DNA of 64,000 bases from Bacillota bacterium (GTDB lineage: Bacteria > Bacillota > Bacilli > Alicyclobacillales > SLC66): NCBI GenBank assembly GCA_021820975.1, contig JAKADA010000010.1, positions 1 to 64,000 of the forward strand, given 5' to 3'. The translations under genes were made by a program, and so were the position numbers. The number at the start of each line of letters is the position of its first letter. Within the stretch, counting starts at the first letter, position 1. The notes under the pieces are model-generated. The model made no database searches. It saw only the letters and a program-made list of their open reading frames with translations, and had not been told where the DNA came from. Positions 28,641 to 37,126 of this stretch are shown here, one piece after another.

Positions 28641-29177
28641 TCATGTGTGCCGCACAATCACGTCAATCATCCCTCGGATATCGTCTCTATGATACACCGG
28701 GCAAACGGACCCGACAACACGCAAGGGGGGGTTCTGGACCACCCATCCCATGACGAAATGGTGAAACTCTTTGTCACAGGAAAAATCAGGGAGGCAATAT
28801 GCCCCTACCTGTTCATCAAAGCGATCTTTTTCAATAAGTACCCACTTCTTTATCGGTGCCGTTTTAAAGCCCTCGATGATCACGATATCCACGCCTTTCA
28901 TCATCGATAACAAGTGTTCGACTTGTGAAGGCTCGTCCTCCATGAAATCCATCGCCACATGACCTTGATCATCAGCGACAATCGTACGTTTGGCACCTGA
29001 TAAGGCAAATTGCGCCGAGTCGGTTCCTTTAGGATGCGCGAAAAAACCATGACGGTCATGCTTAATCGCCCCAACCTTACATCCTTTTTCAGACAACTCG
29101 GCAATCAAGCGAGCAATAAGGGTAGTCTTTCCCGTGTTTTTGTAACCTGCGACGCCAAACACAAAAGGCCGACTCAC
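28641..29177 (-). CDS. mobB: Molybdopterin-guanine dinucleotide biosynthesis adaptor MobB
   Basis: A 178-residue P-loop GTP-binding protein that assists MobA in forming the guanine dinucleotide form of molybdenum cofactor. The Walker A is GYKNTGKTTL near residue 12, followed by KVGAIKHDRHGF and KGTDSAQFALSGA, both typical of MobB, and DIVIIEGFK. It starts at a GTG overlapping the stop of the upstream molybdopterin-binding gene (GTGA). Confidence 0.92.
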   Translation of the reverse strand: MSRPFVFGVAGYKNTGKTTLIARLIAELSEKGCKVGAIKHDRHGFFAHPKGTDSAQFALSGAKRTIVADDQGHVAMDFMEDEPSQVEHLLSMMKGVDIVIIEGFKTAPIKKWVLIEKDRFDEQVGAYCLPDFSCDKEFHHFVMGWVVQNPPLRVVGSVCPVYHRDDIRGMIDVIVRHT

Positions 29178-30154
29178 AACAAACCTCCATGAGCAAGTTG
29201 CGCGATGTCTTTTCTAGTCAGTCGTGTCCCCGCTACAATGCGTGGCAACAAAACGTCAAACGCGGTATACGCATCATAGATTACACCACCAGGCAACCCC
29301 ATAATGACAGCATCGTTGTGATAAGCAAGCATCGTCATCGCACCAGGCAAGATCGGCATACCATACGTGACTACCTCCGTTGCTACTTTACCAATAGCCG
29401 CAGGACTACGATCATCTGGATCGACTGACATCCCCCCTGTCACAAGGACAAGTTGCACACCTTGCGCTAAAAAGCGCAATATTGCACTCACAATATCTTC
29501 AAGGTGATCATCCACGATCACTTGTTCGCGTAACGTCACCGGGAAATGGCTCAATCGCTCTTGTAACACTGGGCCAAAACGATCTTTGATCCGCCCTTTA
29601 AACACCTCACTGCCTGTCGTGACAATACCCACTGTCATCGGTTGATACGGCACCACTTGGATGAGTGGTTGCGTACTTTTGGCTAACTCCTCTTTCATGA
29701 AAGCTAATTGATCAGCGTCTACGACTAAAGGGATCGCTTTAAGTGAAGCCAGCAAGTCCCCTTCACGAACAGGGCTATACGTCCTTTTCGTCGCCACCAC
29801 CAGTTGTCGAAGCGTATTGATACTAGCAAGCGTCAAGACATCGACTTGAAGCAATCCATCAAAAGCCGCTTTTACCTGTACCTTACCCTCATGGGCAACA
29901 GTTTTGACGAGACTATGATGCGTAACAAAACTTGCCATAGTTTCTGCCGCATCATCTTCGTGGATCTGCCCCTCATCGAGTTCAAGAACGAAAATGCGTT
30001 CTTTGCCAATCGACAGAAGCGCTTGAATATCCTCTTTGGCAATGATGTGTCCCTTCGTAAACAGTGGCCCTTTAAATTCCCCTGGCACAATTTTCGTCAC
30101 ATCATGTGCCAACACGAAACCTACGGCATCCTCAACACGAACTTCCCTTTTCAC
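29174..30154 (-). CDS. Molybdopterin-binding protein (MoeA/MogA-like domain)
   Basis: A 326-residue protein. The N-terminal third (VEDAVGFVLAHDVTKIVPGEFKGPLFTKGHII) is like a shortened MoeA start. Residues 165-300 hold the MoCF_biosynth fold with VGIVTTGSEVFKGRIKDRFGP and VLVTGGMSVDPDDRSPAAI, which bind molybdopterin. It is shorter than full MoeA (about 400 residues), and by family probably acts in a late step of cofactor insertion or delivery. The gene starts at a GTG overlapping the mobA stop. Together with MobA and MobB it forms a compact maturation cluster, but the molybdoenzyme it serves is not in the window. Confidence 0.85.
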   Translation of the reverse strand: MKREVRVEDAVGFVLAHDVTKIVPGEFKGPLFTKGHIIAKEDIQALLSIGKERIFVLELDEGQIHEDDAAETMASFVTHHSLVKTVAHEGKVQVKAAFDGLLQVDVLTLASINTLRQLVVATKRTYSPVREGDLLASLKAIPLVVDADQLAFMKEELAKSTQPLIQVVPYQPMTVGIVTTGSEVFKGRIKDRFGPVLQERLSHFPVTLREQVIVDDHLEDIVSAILRFLAQGVQLVLVTGGMSVDPDDRSPAAIGKVATEVVTYGMPILPGAMTMLAYHNDAVIMGLPGGVIYDAYTAFDVLLPRIVAGTRLTRKDIAQLAHGGLL

Positions 30155-30789
30155 CCCATAAAACCTCCATCAGCTAGATGTTGTAATACTTTTTCATAAT
30201 CATCTCTGGAATTTAACATCGTAAAACTAGCGTGGTCAGGATCAAACGGTTCCCACTCCTCTTGCGCTACATAACGTGTTGCAACATTTTGTAAAAAATC
30301 TATTACACGACGTTTTTTTTGATCTAACCTTTGTTGTATCTCCGAAAGGCACGAAATGTGGTAAACTGAAATTATAGGGTATATTTGATTTCCTAATATT
30401 GGTATAATTGCCTGCAATGTTCTTTTTTGTTGCGAAATAAGCGAAAGCAGATAGCGTAACAATTCGACACGGACAAATGGTGCATCGATAGATAAGCAAA
30501 TAACATACTCATATCGGGCTTGGCTTAATCCGGCTTCTAGCCCAGCTAATGGTCCTTCACCTGGTCTGATATCATAGGCCACACGAGCTTTCGTTGAAAG
30601 CTGCACTTGATCAATACGTCGAATAATCGTAACATCATCGGACAAATACGATAATTTTTCTACAATCATAGCAAGATGGCTCTGCCCTGCTATCGTGAGA
30701 AGTGCCTTATCGATACCCATTCTACGACTATAACCGCCTGCTAACACGATCGCACTCGTTAGATAGGGCTCACCATTCTCTGAAAACAT
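30151..30789 (-). CDS. mobA: Molybdenum cofactor guanylyltransferase MobA
   Basis: A nucleotidyltransferase of about 212 residues that joins GMP to molybdopterin. The signature SAIVLAGGYSRRMGIDKALL is near the N-terminus, IRPGEGPLAGLEAGL binds the nucleotide and CLSIDAPFV holds a metal-binding Asp. I choose the ATG at 30789, 6 nt after GAGGTG, over the in-frame GTG at 30798 that lies inside the ribosome site. The first gene of a minus-strand operon continuing to tatC, and divergent from the GGDEF gene. Confidence 0.88.
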   Translation of the reverse strand: MFSENGEPYLTSAIVLAGGYSRRMGIDKALLTIAGQSHLAMIVEKLSYLSDDVTIIRRIDQVQLSTKARVAYDIRPGEGPLAGLEAGLSQARYEYVICLSIDAPFVRVELLRYLLSLISQQKRTLQAIIPILGNQIYPIISVYHISCLSEIQQRLDQKKRRVIDFLQNVATRYVAQEEWEPFDPDHASFTMLNSRDDYEKVLQHLADGGFMG

Positions 30790-30826
30790 GAGTTTCACCT
30801 CGATGATTTGGAAAGGGGAACCGTCG

Positions 30827-31942
30827 TTGCTAAAAGGCCCTCACGACATTAACACTCCCGATATTTTAGCCTTTAGTCGGTGGACGATGGTCTTGATCGC
30901 CGTCTTACTTGGCCTTCAGGCCCACGCACCTTGGCTGAGTTTTTATACAGTCCTTGGCATCCTATTTCTTGGCGAAGCAAGCTTTTCTACAATACAAGTG
31001 ATAACACGAACTTTTTCAAAATCTCCTTGGTATGCACGCTTTGCTACTGCAGAGGCTATTGCCATAACGGGATTGCTCTATATGACTGGTGATTTTTCCC
31101 AATGGTATCTATACATTTGGTGTATCACGAGCACTACCTTAAGTTCTCGCAGTCGTTCTGGTTTTTTGATGACGTTAGGTATTGACATCTTGTCCATCTT
31201 TCTCATTGTAGCACGGATCCATAACTTCGATATACAAGTCAAATGGTTTGCCATCGTAGGCTTTTTCACGTTTACGGCAATTCCTTTAATCTATCTTTCG
31301 TATTCACATGGGCGACAGCAAAGAGAACTTGAACAGCAACTTGACGCGTATCGACGACAAACGAAGCGCGTTCAGGAACTCGAACTGATCGCTTCGCAGA
31401 TGACCGATTATACGATGGATGTGCAAAACCGTGCGGTGATCGATCAATTGACAGGTCTCTACAATCAAACGGTTTTTCATCACCGCTTGCTCATTGAAGT
31501 TGAGAAAGCTCGGCAAACTGGATCTTTGATCAGCCTTATTCTTTTTGATATTGACCATTTTAAGTCATTTAATGATCAATTTGGCCACTTTCTTGGTGAT
31601 GATGTTCTTCGTTCTGTCGCTAATGTGTTACATGATGCATCGAAAAACGACTCCTATATAATTGGGCGCATCGGCGGTGAAGAGATGTGCATTGCTATGC
31701 CTGACGTTACCTTAGAGCAAGCTAGAAACCATGCTGATCGTATTCGTGAAGATGTGGCAAATATTATAATTTCTGGCCCTGAGGGCCCACTACGTGTCAC
31801 CGTCAGTGCTGGCGTAGCAAGCTTTCCTGCGATGGCCAAAGATGCCAGAGAACTGACAAAATGCGCTGATTTTGCGATGTATCGTGCCAAAGAGTCCGGC
31901 CGCAATAAAACGATTATCTACGAGAACTCCATCTCTTCGTAG
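30827..31942 (+). CDS. Membrane-bound GGDEF diguanylate cyclase
   Basis: About 371 residues: five or six N-terminal membrane helices, a short coiled-coil linker (REQELEQQLDAYRRQTKRVQELEL type), then a GGDEF domain that makes cyclic di-GMP. The active-site loop reads GGEEM, where the fourth-position Glu is functional in many enzymes but the final Met replaces the usual Phe. An RxxD inhibitory site is not obvious upstream. The start is uncertain: ATG at 30788 (384 residues) has no ribosome site and overlaps mobA, while TTG at 30827 has AAAGGGG 8 nt upstream, so I prefer the latter. The 3' end overlaps the folate gene by 29 bp. Confidence 0.85.
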   Translation: MLKGPHDINTPDILAFSRWTMVLIAVLLGLQAHAPWLSFYTVLGILFLGEASFSTIQVITRTFSKSPWYARFATAEAIAITGLLYMTGDFSQWYLYIWCITSTTLSSRSRSGFLMTLGIDILSIFLIVARIHNFDIQVKWFAIVGFFTFTAIPLIYLSYSHGRQQRELEQQLDAYRRQTKRVQELELIASQMTDYTMDVQNRAVIDQLTGLYNQTVFHHRLLIEVEKARQTGSLISLILFDIDHFKSFNDQFGHFLGDDVLRSVANVLHDASKNDSYIIGRIGGEEMCIAMPDVTLEQARNHADRIREDVANIIISGPEGPLRVTVSAGVASFPAMAKDARELTKCADFAMYRAKESGRNKTIIYENSISS

Positions 31943-32525
31943 AATAGACGCATGTGGGTGTGATGACCGTATGAACTAAGTGATCGTGGGGATACACAGG
32001 AAGAGAAGACACCATCTGCATATCGTAAGCAACACCTACAAGCTCCGTGGTTGTAGCAACGTGTTGTAGATAACGATCGTAATACCCTCCACCATAGCCT
32101 AACCTTGCTCCTTGCGCGGTAAAAGCGAGTCCTGGAACGATCACCATGTCGATCATTTGCGGACGTACTGCAGGACCCTGAATGATTGGCTCTCGAATAC
32201 CAAAGGATCCAATCGTCACATCCTTTAGTGATGTCACCTGATAAGCATGCATGATGCGCTCTTGATCACCAGGTATAACTTTAGGAGCACATACCACCTT
32301 ATTACGAGACAAAGCCTCTTGCACGATGCGATCGGTGTTCACCTCTTGTGGTGAACTTAAAAAAACAAAAATCGACATCGCTTTTTGAAACACATCGAGT
32401 GTATACAGACGTTCAAAGATAGCATCATCCATCGCCTTTTTCGCCATAACGTCAAGCCGATTGCGTTCTTCGATAATTTGCTTTCGCAACACGGCTTTAC
32501 TGTTCGTTTTTTGCGCATCATCCAT
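31914..32525 (-). CDS. 5-formyltetrahydrofolate cyclo-ligase
   Basis: A 203-residue enzyme converting 5-formyl-THF to 5,10-methenyl-THF with ATP. The N-terminal KAVLRKQIIEERNRL binds nucleotide. VIVPGLAFTAQGARLGYGGGYYDRYL is the diagnostic C-terminal motif. Convergent with the diguanylate cyclase gene, whose last 29 bp it overlaps. Confidence 0.93.
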   Translation of the reverse strand: MDDAQKTNSKAVLRKQIIEERNRLDVMAKKAMDDAIFERLYTLDVFQKAMSIFVFLSSPQEVNTDRIVQEALSRNKVVCAPKVIPGDQERIMHAYQVTSLKDVTIGSFGIREPIIQGPAVRPQMIDMVIVPGLAFTAQGARLGYGGGYYDRYLQHVATTTELVGVAYDMQMVSSLPVYPHDHLVHTVITPTCVYSTKRWSSRR

Positions 32526-32555
32526 AAGGTATCCACCAACCTTTCTGCGCTCACT

Positions 32556-33308
32556 TTACACCATCTTACCGACAAGGTGTACAAGCAGGCCCGCTGCAAA
32601 AGGTAGCCACCAGATTGCATACGGCACGACCAAAGACAAACTGCCTAGACCCGCAAAAAAGATCGTACCAACCACCATCTTACGAACGCTATGACCTTGG
32701 TTTTCCCATGGCCAAACAGCAAAAAGCAGCCAACATGTCGCAACAAAGCGACCAAATGATACGGTATCTTGCACAAATGGCGTAAACGTCAGTAAAAGTA
32801 GGATCAAAGGCCACAACACGGCGCTTGATAATGGCAAAAAGGCAATCGTAGTGCCAATCACCCACCCTGCTAAAACATCAATCGGCCAATGAACACCTAA
32901 GTACAATCGACTCAACCCAATAGCTAAGGGCATAAAAAGTAGCAAGATACGCCCTATCCGCCTAACATAACGTGCTATCGTTACATAGTAGACTGTTGAT
33001 ACCATGGCATGACCGCTTGGAAAAGAAGCCCCTGCAGCTGACTCCGTATACTTTGAAAGAATACCTGGAACGCCAATCGGACGTGTGCTATGCACCATAG
33101 TTTTGATTAGATCGGTAAAACCCATCGTAAGAAACATGAGCAACGCGACCTTTTGCCCTTGTTGATGTCCGTACCACCACATGACAAGGGCTGTCAGATA
33201 CATATAGGTAGAATAATTGCCAAGAAACGATAAGAGTACAGCAATATCGTTAATCGGTTGTGCTTGTATGCTCTGTATCTCATGCAAAATAACCCATTGT
33301 AACCCCAT
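32556..33308 (-). CDS. PAP2 family membrane phosphatase
   Basis: A 250-residue integral membrane acid phosphatase of the PAP2 type. The three active-site motifs are KTMVHSTRP, FPSGHAMVS and SRLYLGVHWPIDVLAGW, with catalytic His residues in the second and third. Around these lie about six membrane helices. Likely substrates are undecaprenyl pyrophosphate or phosphatidylglycerophosphate; the sequence alone does not decide. It lies 30 bp upstream of the folate gene on the same strand. Confidence 0.9.
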   Translation of the reverse strand: MGLQWVILHEIQSIQAQPINDIAVLLSFLGNYSTYMYLTALVMWWYGHQQGQKVALLMFLTMGFTDLIKTMVHSTRPIGVPGILSKYTESAAGASFPSGHAMVSTVYYVTIARYVRRIGRILLLFMPLAIGLSRLYLGVHWPIDVLAGWVIGTTIAFLPLSSAVLWPLILLLLTFTPFVQDTVSFGRFVATCWLLFAVWPWENQGHSVRKMVVGTIFFAGLGSLSLVVPYAIWWLPFAAGLLVHLVGKMV

Positions 33309-33404
33309 TGTCTTCTCCCCCTCAACATGTCCATCCTTTAAAACTACGTCATGCGATCAAGGAAAAGACATGGTACACTACACGATATCTAGGGAGTGAC
33401 GCAC

Positions 33405-35339
33405 GTGAGTTTATTATCTTTGACCGATATTCATAAATCCTATGGCACAACGGTTATCTTACAAGGCGCTAATCTTGAAATTGAACCGCGCGACCGCGTC
33501 GCCTTGATCGGTAAAAATGGTGCAGGAAAAACTACTTTGATTAAAATCGCGGCAGGTGTAAGCGATGGTGATCAAGGTATACGTAACCTGAAGCGTGGAA
33601 TAAAGGTTGGGTATATCAAACAAGATAGAACGGCACAACAAGATATTACCGTCTGGCAAGAGGCACGCTCTGCATTTCTTTATGTGGATGAACTTGAACA
33701 GAAACTTACCCTTCTGACACAAAAACTAGCTACCTTGACCAAAGAAGAACCTGACGCAGAACTTATTGCCGCCTATGAGCAAGCTCAGCACGAGTTCGAG
33801 AAAGCTGATGGCTACAGCGTCGATACGAATGTTCGTCGCGTGTTATCCGGTTTATCGTTTGACGCCTCTTTTTATGACAAAAAGACGAGCGAACTATCTG
33901 GTGGGCAACGTACAAGGTTGCAACTTGCTCGGTTGTTGCTCGAAGCACCAGATTTGCTCATTCTTGATGAACCTACTAACTACCTGGATATGACTACCTC
34001 GCAGTGGCTAGAAAGTTACCTCGATAGCTTTGCTGGCGCCTTGCTTGTCGTTTCGCATGATCGTTACTTCCTTGACCGGACAACGACGATCACCTACGAA
34101 CTCATGGATGGCAAAACAGCGCGTTATCCTGGGAACTACAGTGTTTATGTACAACTGCGCGAACAACGAGATCAGCAACTTCAAGAAGCGTATCAAAAAC
34201 AACAGGAAACGATTGAAAAGTTGGAAGATTTTATTGCCAAAAACCTCGTGCGTGCTTCAACCACGAAACGCGCGCAAAGCCGCCGCAAGGTACTCGAAAA
34301 AATGGATCGAATCAACGCACCGAAATCGGAAAAGACATCTTTTTTACAATTTCCTATCCTCGTATCGAGTGGACGCGAAGTACTGGAATTACAACAATTT
34401 GCTGTAACCTTTTCCGGGCAGGCGCTGTTCGATACGATCTCCTTGCAAGTTCGCCGTCATGAACATGTCGCCTTACTTGGTGATAATGGTACAGGAAAAA
34501 CCTCTTTGTTACGCGCTTTACAAGGTGAAGTAGACCATACGGGGAAAGTCCGATTTGGCACCAATGTACAAGTAGCCTATTTTGCCCAAGAGCAAGTCAT
34601 TGATCACAAGGAACGCACCGTACTTGAATCGCTTTGGGAGGCTTATCCGACAAAAACCGAAACAGAGATTCGAACACATCTTGGTCATTTGTTGTTTCGC
34701 GCAGAAGATGTTTATAAACCTGTCGGCGCATTGAGCGGCGGTGAACGAAGTCGCCTATTTTTAGCACACATGTCCTACACAGGTGCCAATTTTCTACTTC
34801 TCGATGAACCAACAAACCATTTGGATTTAGCCACCAAAGAAGTACTCGAAGAGGCACTTTTAGCGTTTGAAGGTACAATTCTCTTTGTCTCCCATGATCG
34901 GTACTTTATCAACCGTATCGCGACTCGGGTAATCGAACTCACACCACATGGCTTATTCGAATATGACGGTAATTATGATGATTATGTACGCATCAAACGC
35001 GATCGAGAGTCGAATGATCAAGTCGAGCAAAATGCGCAACCAACGGCGAAAAAAGAAGCACAAGAAGATCGACAAAAGCGAAAGCAAACGAAAATGGCGA
35101 TCAAACAACGGCGTGACCGTATTTTACGAATTGAGCAGACCATTGAGGCGATGGAAGCTGAAAAAACTGTCCTTGAAGAAACCATAGCATCGCAAGATAC
35201 CTATGCCAATCCCGAAAATGCAATGACTTTAACTTCCAAATATATGGAGATCCAAGAAAACTTGCAACAACTCTATGAAGAATGGAGCACACTCGCCGAG
35301 CAATTGGATGATGATGCCATAGAAACAACCAGCAACTAA
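33405..35339 (+). CDS. ABC-F family ATPase (YdiF/Uup-like)
   Basis: A soluble 644-residue protein with two ABC cassettes and no membrane segments. The first has GKNGAGKTTL, LSGGQRTRLQLARLL and LLILDEPTNYLD. The second has GDNGTGKTSL, LSGGERSRLFLAHM and LLLDEPTNHLD. Between them is the ABC-F P-site linker (about residues 240-315), rich in charged helices. A C-terminal coiled-coil domain (about residues 550-640) ends the protein. ABC-F proteins bind the ribosome E site and relieve stalling; some give antibiotic resistance. The start is the GTG at 33405, 8 nt after AGGGAG; GTG at 33396 is unlikely. It faces tsaD, as ydiF does gcp/ydiE in Bacillus subtilis. Confidence 0.92.
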   Translation: MSLLSLTDIHKSYGTTVILQGANLEIEPRDRVALIGKNGAGKTTLIKIAAGVSDGDQGIRNLKRGIKVGYIKQDRTAQQDITVWQEARSAFLYVDELEQKLTLLTQKLATLTKEEPDAELIAAYEQAQHEFEKADGYSVDTNVRRVLSGLSFDASFYDKKTSELSGGQRTRLQLARLLLEAPDLLILDEPTNYLDMTTSQWLESYLDSFAGALLVVSHDRYFLDRTTTITYELMDGKTARYPGNYSVYVQLREQRDQQLQEAYQKQQETIEKLEDFIAKNLVRASTTKRAQSRRKVLEKMDRINAPKSEKTSFLQFPILVSSGREVLELQQFAVTFSGQALFDTISLQVRRHEHVALLGDNGTGKTSLLRALQGEVDHTGKVRFGTNVQVAYFAQEQVIDHKERTVLESLWEAYPTKTETEIRTHLGHLLFRAEDVYKPVGALSGGERSRLFLAHMSYTGANFLLLDEPTNHLDLATKEVLEEALLAFEGTILFVSHDRYFINRIATRVIELTPHGLFEYDGNYDDYVRIKRDRESNDQVEQNAQPTAKKEAQEDRQKRKQTKMAIKQRRDRILRIEQTIEAMEAEKTVLEETIASQDTYANPENAMTLTSKYMEIQENLQQLYEEWSTLAEQLDDDAIETTSN

Positions 35340-35345
35340 GATCAA

Positions 35346-35387
35346 CAGGGTTATCCACAGAAGTTTGTGGACAACCCTGCTTTTTTT
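35346..35387 (+). terminator. Terminator of the ABC-F gene containing DnaA boxes
   Basis: Arms CAGGGTT-A-TCCACA and TGTGGA-C-AACCCTG around a 6-base loop form a 13-pair stem with one mismatch, followed by C and seven T. It begins 7 bp after the ABC-F stop. Both arms also contain DnaA-box-like nonamers. Confidence 0.92.
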
Positions 35388-35521
35388 GTGGATAACATGG
35401 GGACGATCAGGGGATAGACATCGTTTTTCTATTCTGTCCACGCGAAATATTCGCACTATCCACGCTAAAAAAGAAGTTATCCACAAAAACTGTGGACAAC
35501 TTCTGGGTAAACTGTGCATAA
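35351..35521. promoter_or_regulatory. DnaA-box cluster
   Basis: Four nonamers match the TTATNCACA consensus: TTATCCACA at 35351-35359 and 35477-35485 on the plus strand, TTATCCACA at 35387-35395 and TTATGCACA at 35513-35521 on the minus strand. Two one-mismatch boxes (TTGTCCACA, minus strand) lie at 35366-35374 and 35491-35499. No gene is present in the interval 35340-35556. From memory, Bacillus subtilis has a DnaA-binding cluster at gcp (tsaD), the same context, which helps restrain initiation by binding DnaA away from the origin. Confidence 0.75.
35467..35503 (-). terminator. Terminator of tsaD containing DnaA boxes
   Basis: On the minus strand GAAGTT-G-TCCACA and TGTGGA-T-AACTTC pair around a 5-base loop and are followed by TTTTTT. 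This is the likely end of the tsa operon transcript and mirrors the terminator of the facing ABC-F gene, with the same DnaA-box pair inside the stem. Confidence 0.88.
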
Positions 35522-35556
35522 CTCACGTATTCATCCACAACACTCGTCTTTTTCGT

Positions 35557-36651
35557 CTACCAAGCATCAATAGGTAGTGTTGCGATCGCCGTTAAATCTA
35601 GATCACTTAGCTTGCCTTGTTGATAACGATAGTAAGCCGCAGCACCGATCATCGCTGCATTATCGGTACAAAGCCACAAATCCGGTACGACAAGCCGCAC
35701 ACCACGAGCTTGGCATGCTTCATGGAGTCGATCTCGCAGTACGCTATTGGCAGCAACACCACCTGCAATCACCAAGGTAGAAAGCCCTGTGTTCTGAAGT
35801 GCCATCATCGCCTTTTGTACGAGAACATCGACCACAGCCATCTGGAAACTAGCCGCAAGGTCTGCCACCGGAACCTCTTTTTGCGCTCGCTTGTGTTTAT
35901 CAAGTACAAGTAAGACAGCAGATTTTAAGCCGCTAAAACTAAAATCTAGCGATCCTTCTTCTAAAAGCGCACGAGGAAACTCAAAAGCAACAGGGTTGCC
36001 CACTTTGGACTTTTGTTCGATCGCAGGTCCACCAGGGTAGCTTAAACCAAGTGCTCGCGCAACTTTATCGAACGCCTCTCCTGCTGCATCATCTCGCGTA
36101 TGGCCTAATCGCACCATAACGCCATGGTCAGTTACATGAAGCAATTCCGTATGACCACCTGATACGATGAGCGCCACAAAAGGTGGATCTAGGCGATCCG
36201 AGACAGCCGACGCATAAAGGTGCCCCGCTAAATGATGAATGCCTAACAAGGGCAGATCAGTTGCAAGCGCTAAGGACTTCGCCGCTGTCACCCCCACAAA
36301 TAAAGCACCGATCAAACCGGGCGCAAACGTCACTGCAATAGCTTGCATATCGTGCAGTTGCTTACCAGCTTGTTGCAGGGCTTGTGCGATGACTTGGGTA
36401 ATTTGCTCCACGTGTGCTCTTGAAGCCACTTCAGGGACTACACCGCCAAAGCGCTGATGCGACACAATTTGTGAAGCGACCACAGAGCTTAAGACGATAT
36501 GCCCATCACGAATCACGGCGGCGGCCGTTTCATCACAGCTTGATTCGATCGCTAAGATATCCACAGGCAACGAAGGATCGCTTTGCCTTGCCTGACTATC
36601 CGCAACATATCGAGCTGTAGCGCGTGTCTGATAATCACTACCTTTATTCAT
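35557..36651 (-). CDS. tsaD: tRNA threonylcarbamoyl transferase TsaD
   Basis: A metal-dependent enzyme that moves the threonylcarbamoyl group onto A37 of ANN-decoding tRNAs, working with TsaB and TsaE. Motifs: LAIESSCDETAAAV, the metal-binding GIHHLAGHLY (HxxxH), LIVSGGHTELL, AFDKVARALGL and VIAGGVAANSVLR. It has about 30 extra N-terminal residues (Ser/Arg/Gln-rich) before the ASKHA-fold start, making 364 residues where 335-345 is normal. The ATG at 36651 overlaps the rimI stop. A shorter start at a GTG just before DILAIES exists but has no ribosome site. Confidence 0.95.
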   Translation of the reverse strand: MNKGSDYQTRATARYVADSQARQSDPSLPVDILAIESSCDETAAAVIRDGHIVLSSVVASQIVSHQRFGGVVPEVASRAHVEQITQVIAQALQQAGKQLHDMQAIAVTFAPGLIGALFVGVTAAKSLALATDLPLLGIHHLAGHLYASAVSDRLDPPFVALIVSGGHTELLHVTDHGVMVRLGHTRDDAAGEAFDKVARALGLSYPGGPAIEQKSKVGNPVAFEFPRALLEEGSLDFSFSGLKSAVLLVLDKHKRAQKEVPVADLAASFQMAVVDVLVQKAMMALQNTGLSTLVIAGGVAANSVLRDRLHEACQARGVRLVVPDLWLCTDNAAMIGAAAYYRYQQGKLSDLDLTAIATLPIDAW

Positions 36652-37126
36652 TTTTATCAACTACTTCCGACAAGGCAGGCAAATCACGATACATAATGAG
36701 TGCATCCTCTTGGTTATCGGTATAATAACCACGGCGAATACCGCCTGGCGAAAACCCGAGTTTGGTGTACAATCCGCGCGCTTTATCGTTACTCACGCGT
36801 ACTTCAAGCGTCATTTTTTGTGCACCTTGAGCAATCGCTTCGGCCATCAATCGGCGAAACAATCGTTCTCCGTACTTTTTCCCTTGATGTGCTGGCAATA
36901 CAGCTACGTTCGTGATATGTGATTCATCCATGATCACCCACATGCCGCCGTACCCGATCATCTCGCCATCGATCAACATGACGATATAGCGTGCAAAATG
37001 ATTTTCTGTCAATTCGCCATAAAAGGCATTACGTGACCAGGGGCTTGTGAAAGCCTCCCTTTCAATACGCAGCACGTGTTCAATATCTCGAATCGTCATC
37101 GGTCGAAACGTAATTTCATTTGTCAT
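36644..37126 (-). CDS. rimI: Ribosomal protein S18 alanine N-acetyltransferase RimI
   Basis: A GNAT-fold acetyltransferase of 160 residues, expected to acetylate the N-terminal Ala of ribosomal protein S18. FRPMTIRDIEHVLRIEREAFTSPWSRNAF is typical. The acetyl-CoA loop lies in VLPAHQGKKYGERL, and EVRVSNDKARGLYTKLGF is the conserved C-terminal part. The start is the ATG at 37126, overlapping the tsaB end by 11 bp, with CAGGAG upstream; the longer frame to 37210 only covers tsaB. It sits in the usual place between tsaB and tsaD. Confidence 0.93.
   Translation of the reverse strand: MTNEITFRPMTIRDIEHVLRIEREAFTSPWSRNAFYGELTENHFARYIVMLIDGEMIGYGGMWVIMDESHITNVAVLPAHQGKKYGERLFRRLMAEAIAQGAQKMTLEVRVSNDKARGLYTKLGFSPGGIRRGYYTDNQEDALIMYRDLPALSEVVDKNE

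Noticed and set aside
35340-35556. Possible chromosomal origin because of many DnaA boxes
   Set aside because: No dnaA, dnaN or AT-rich unwinding element is adjacent, and two boxes lie in terminators; a DnaA-titration locus fits better.
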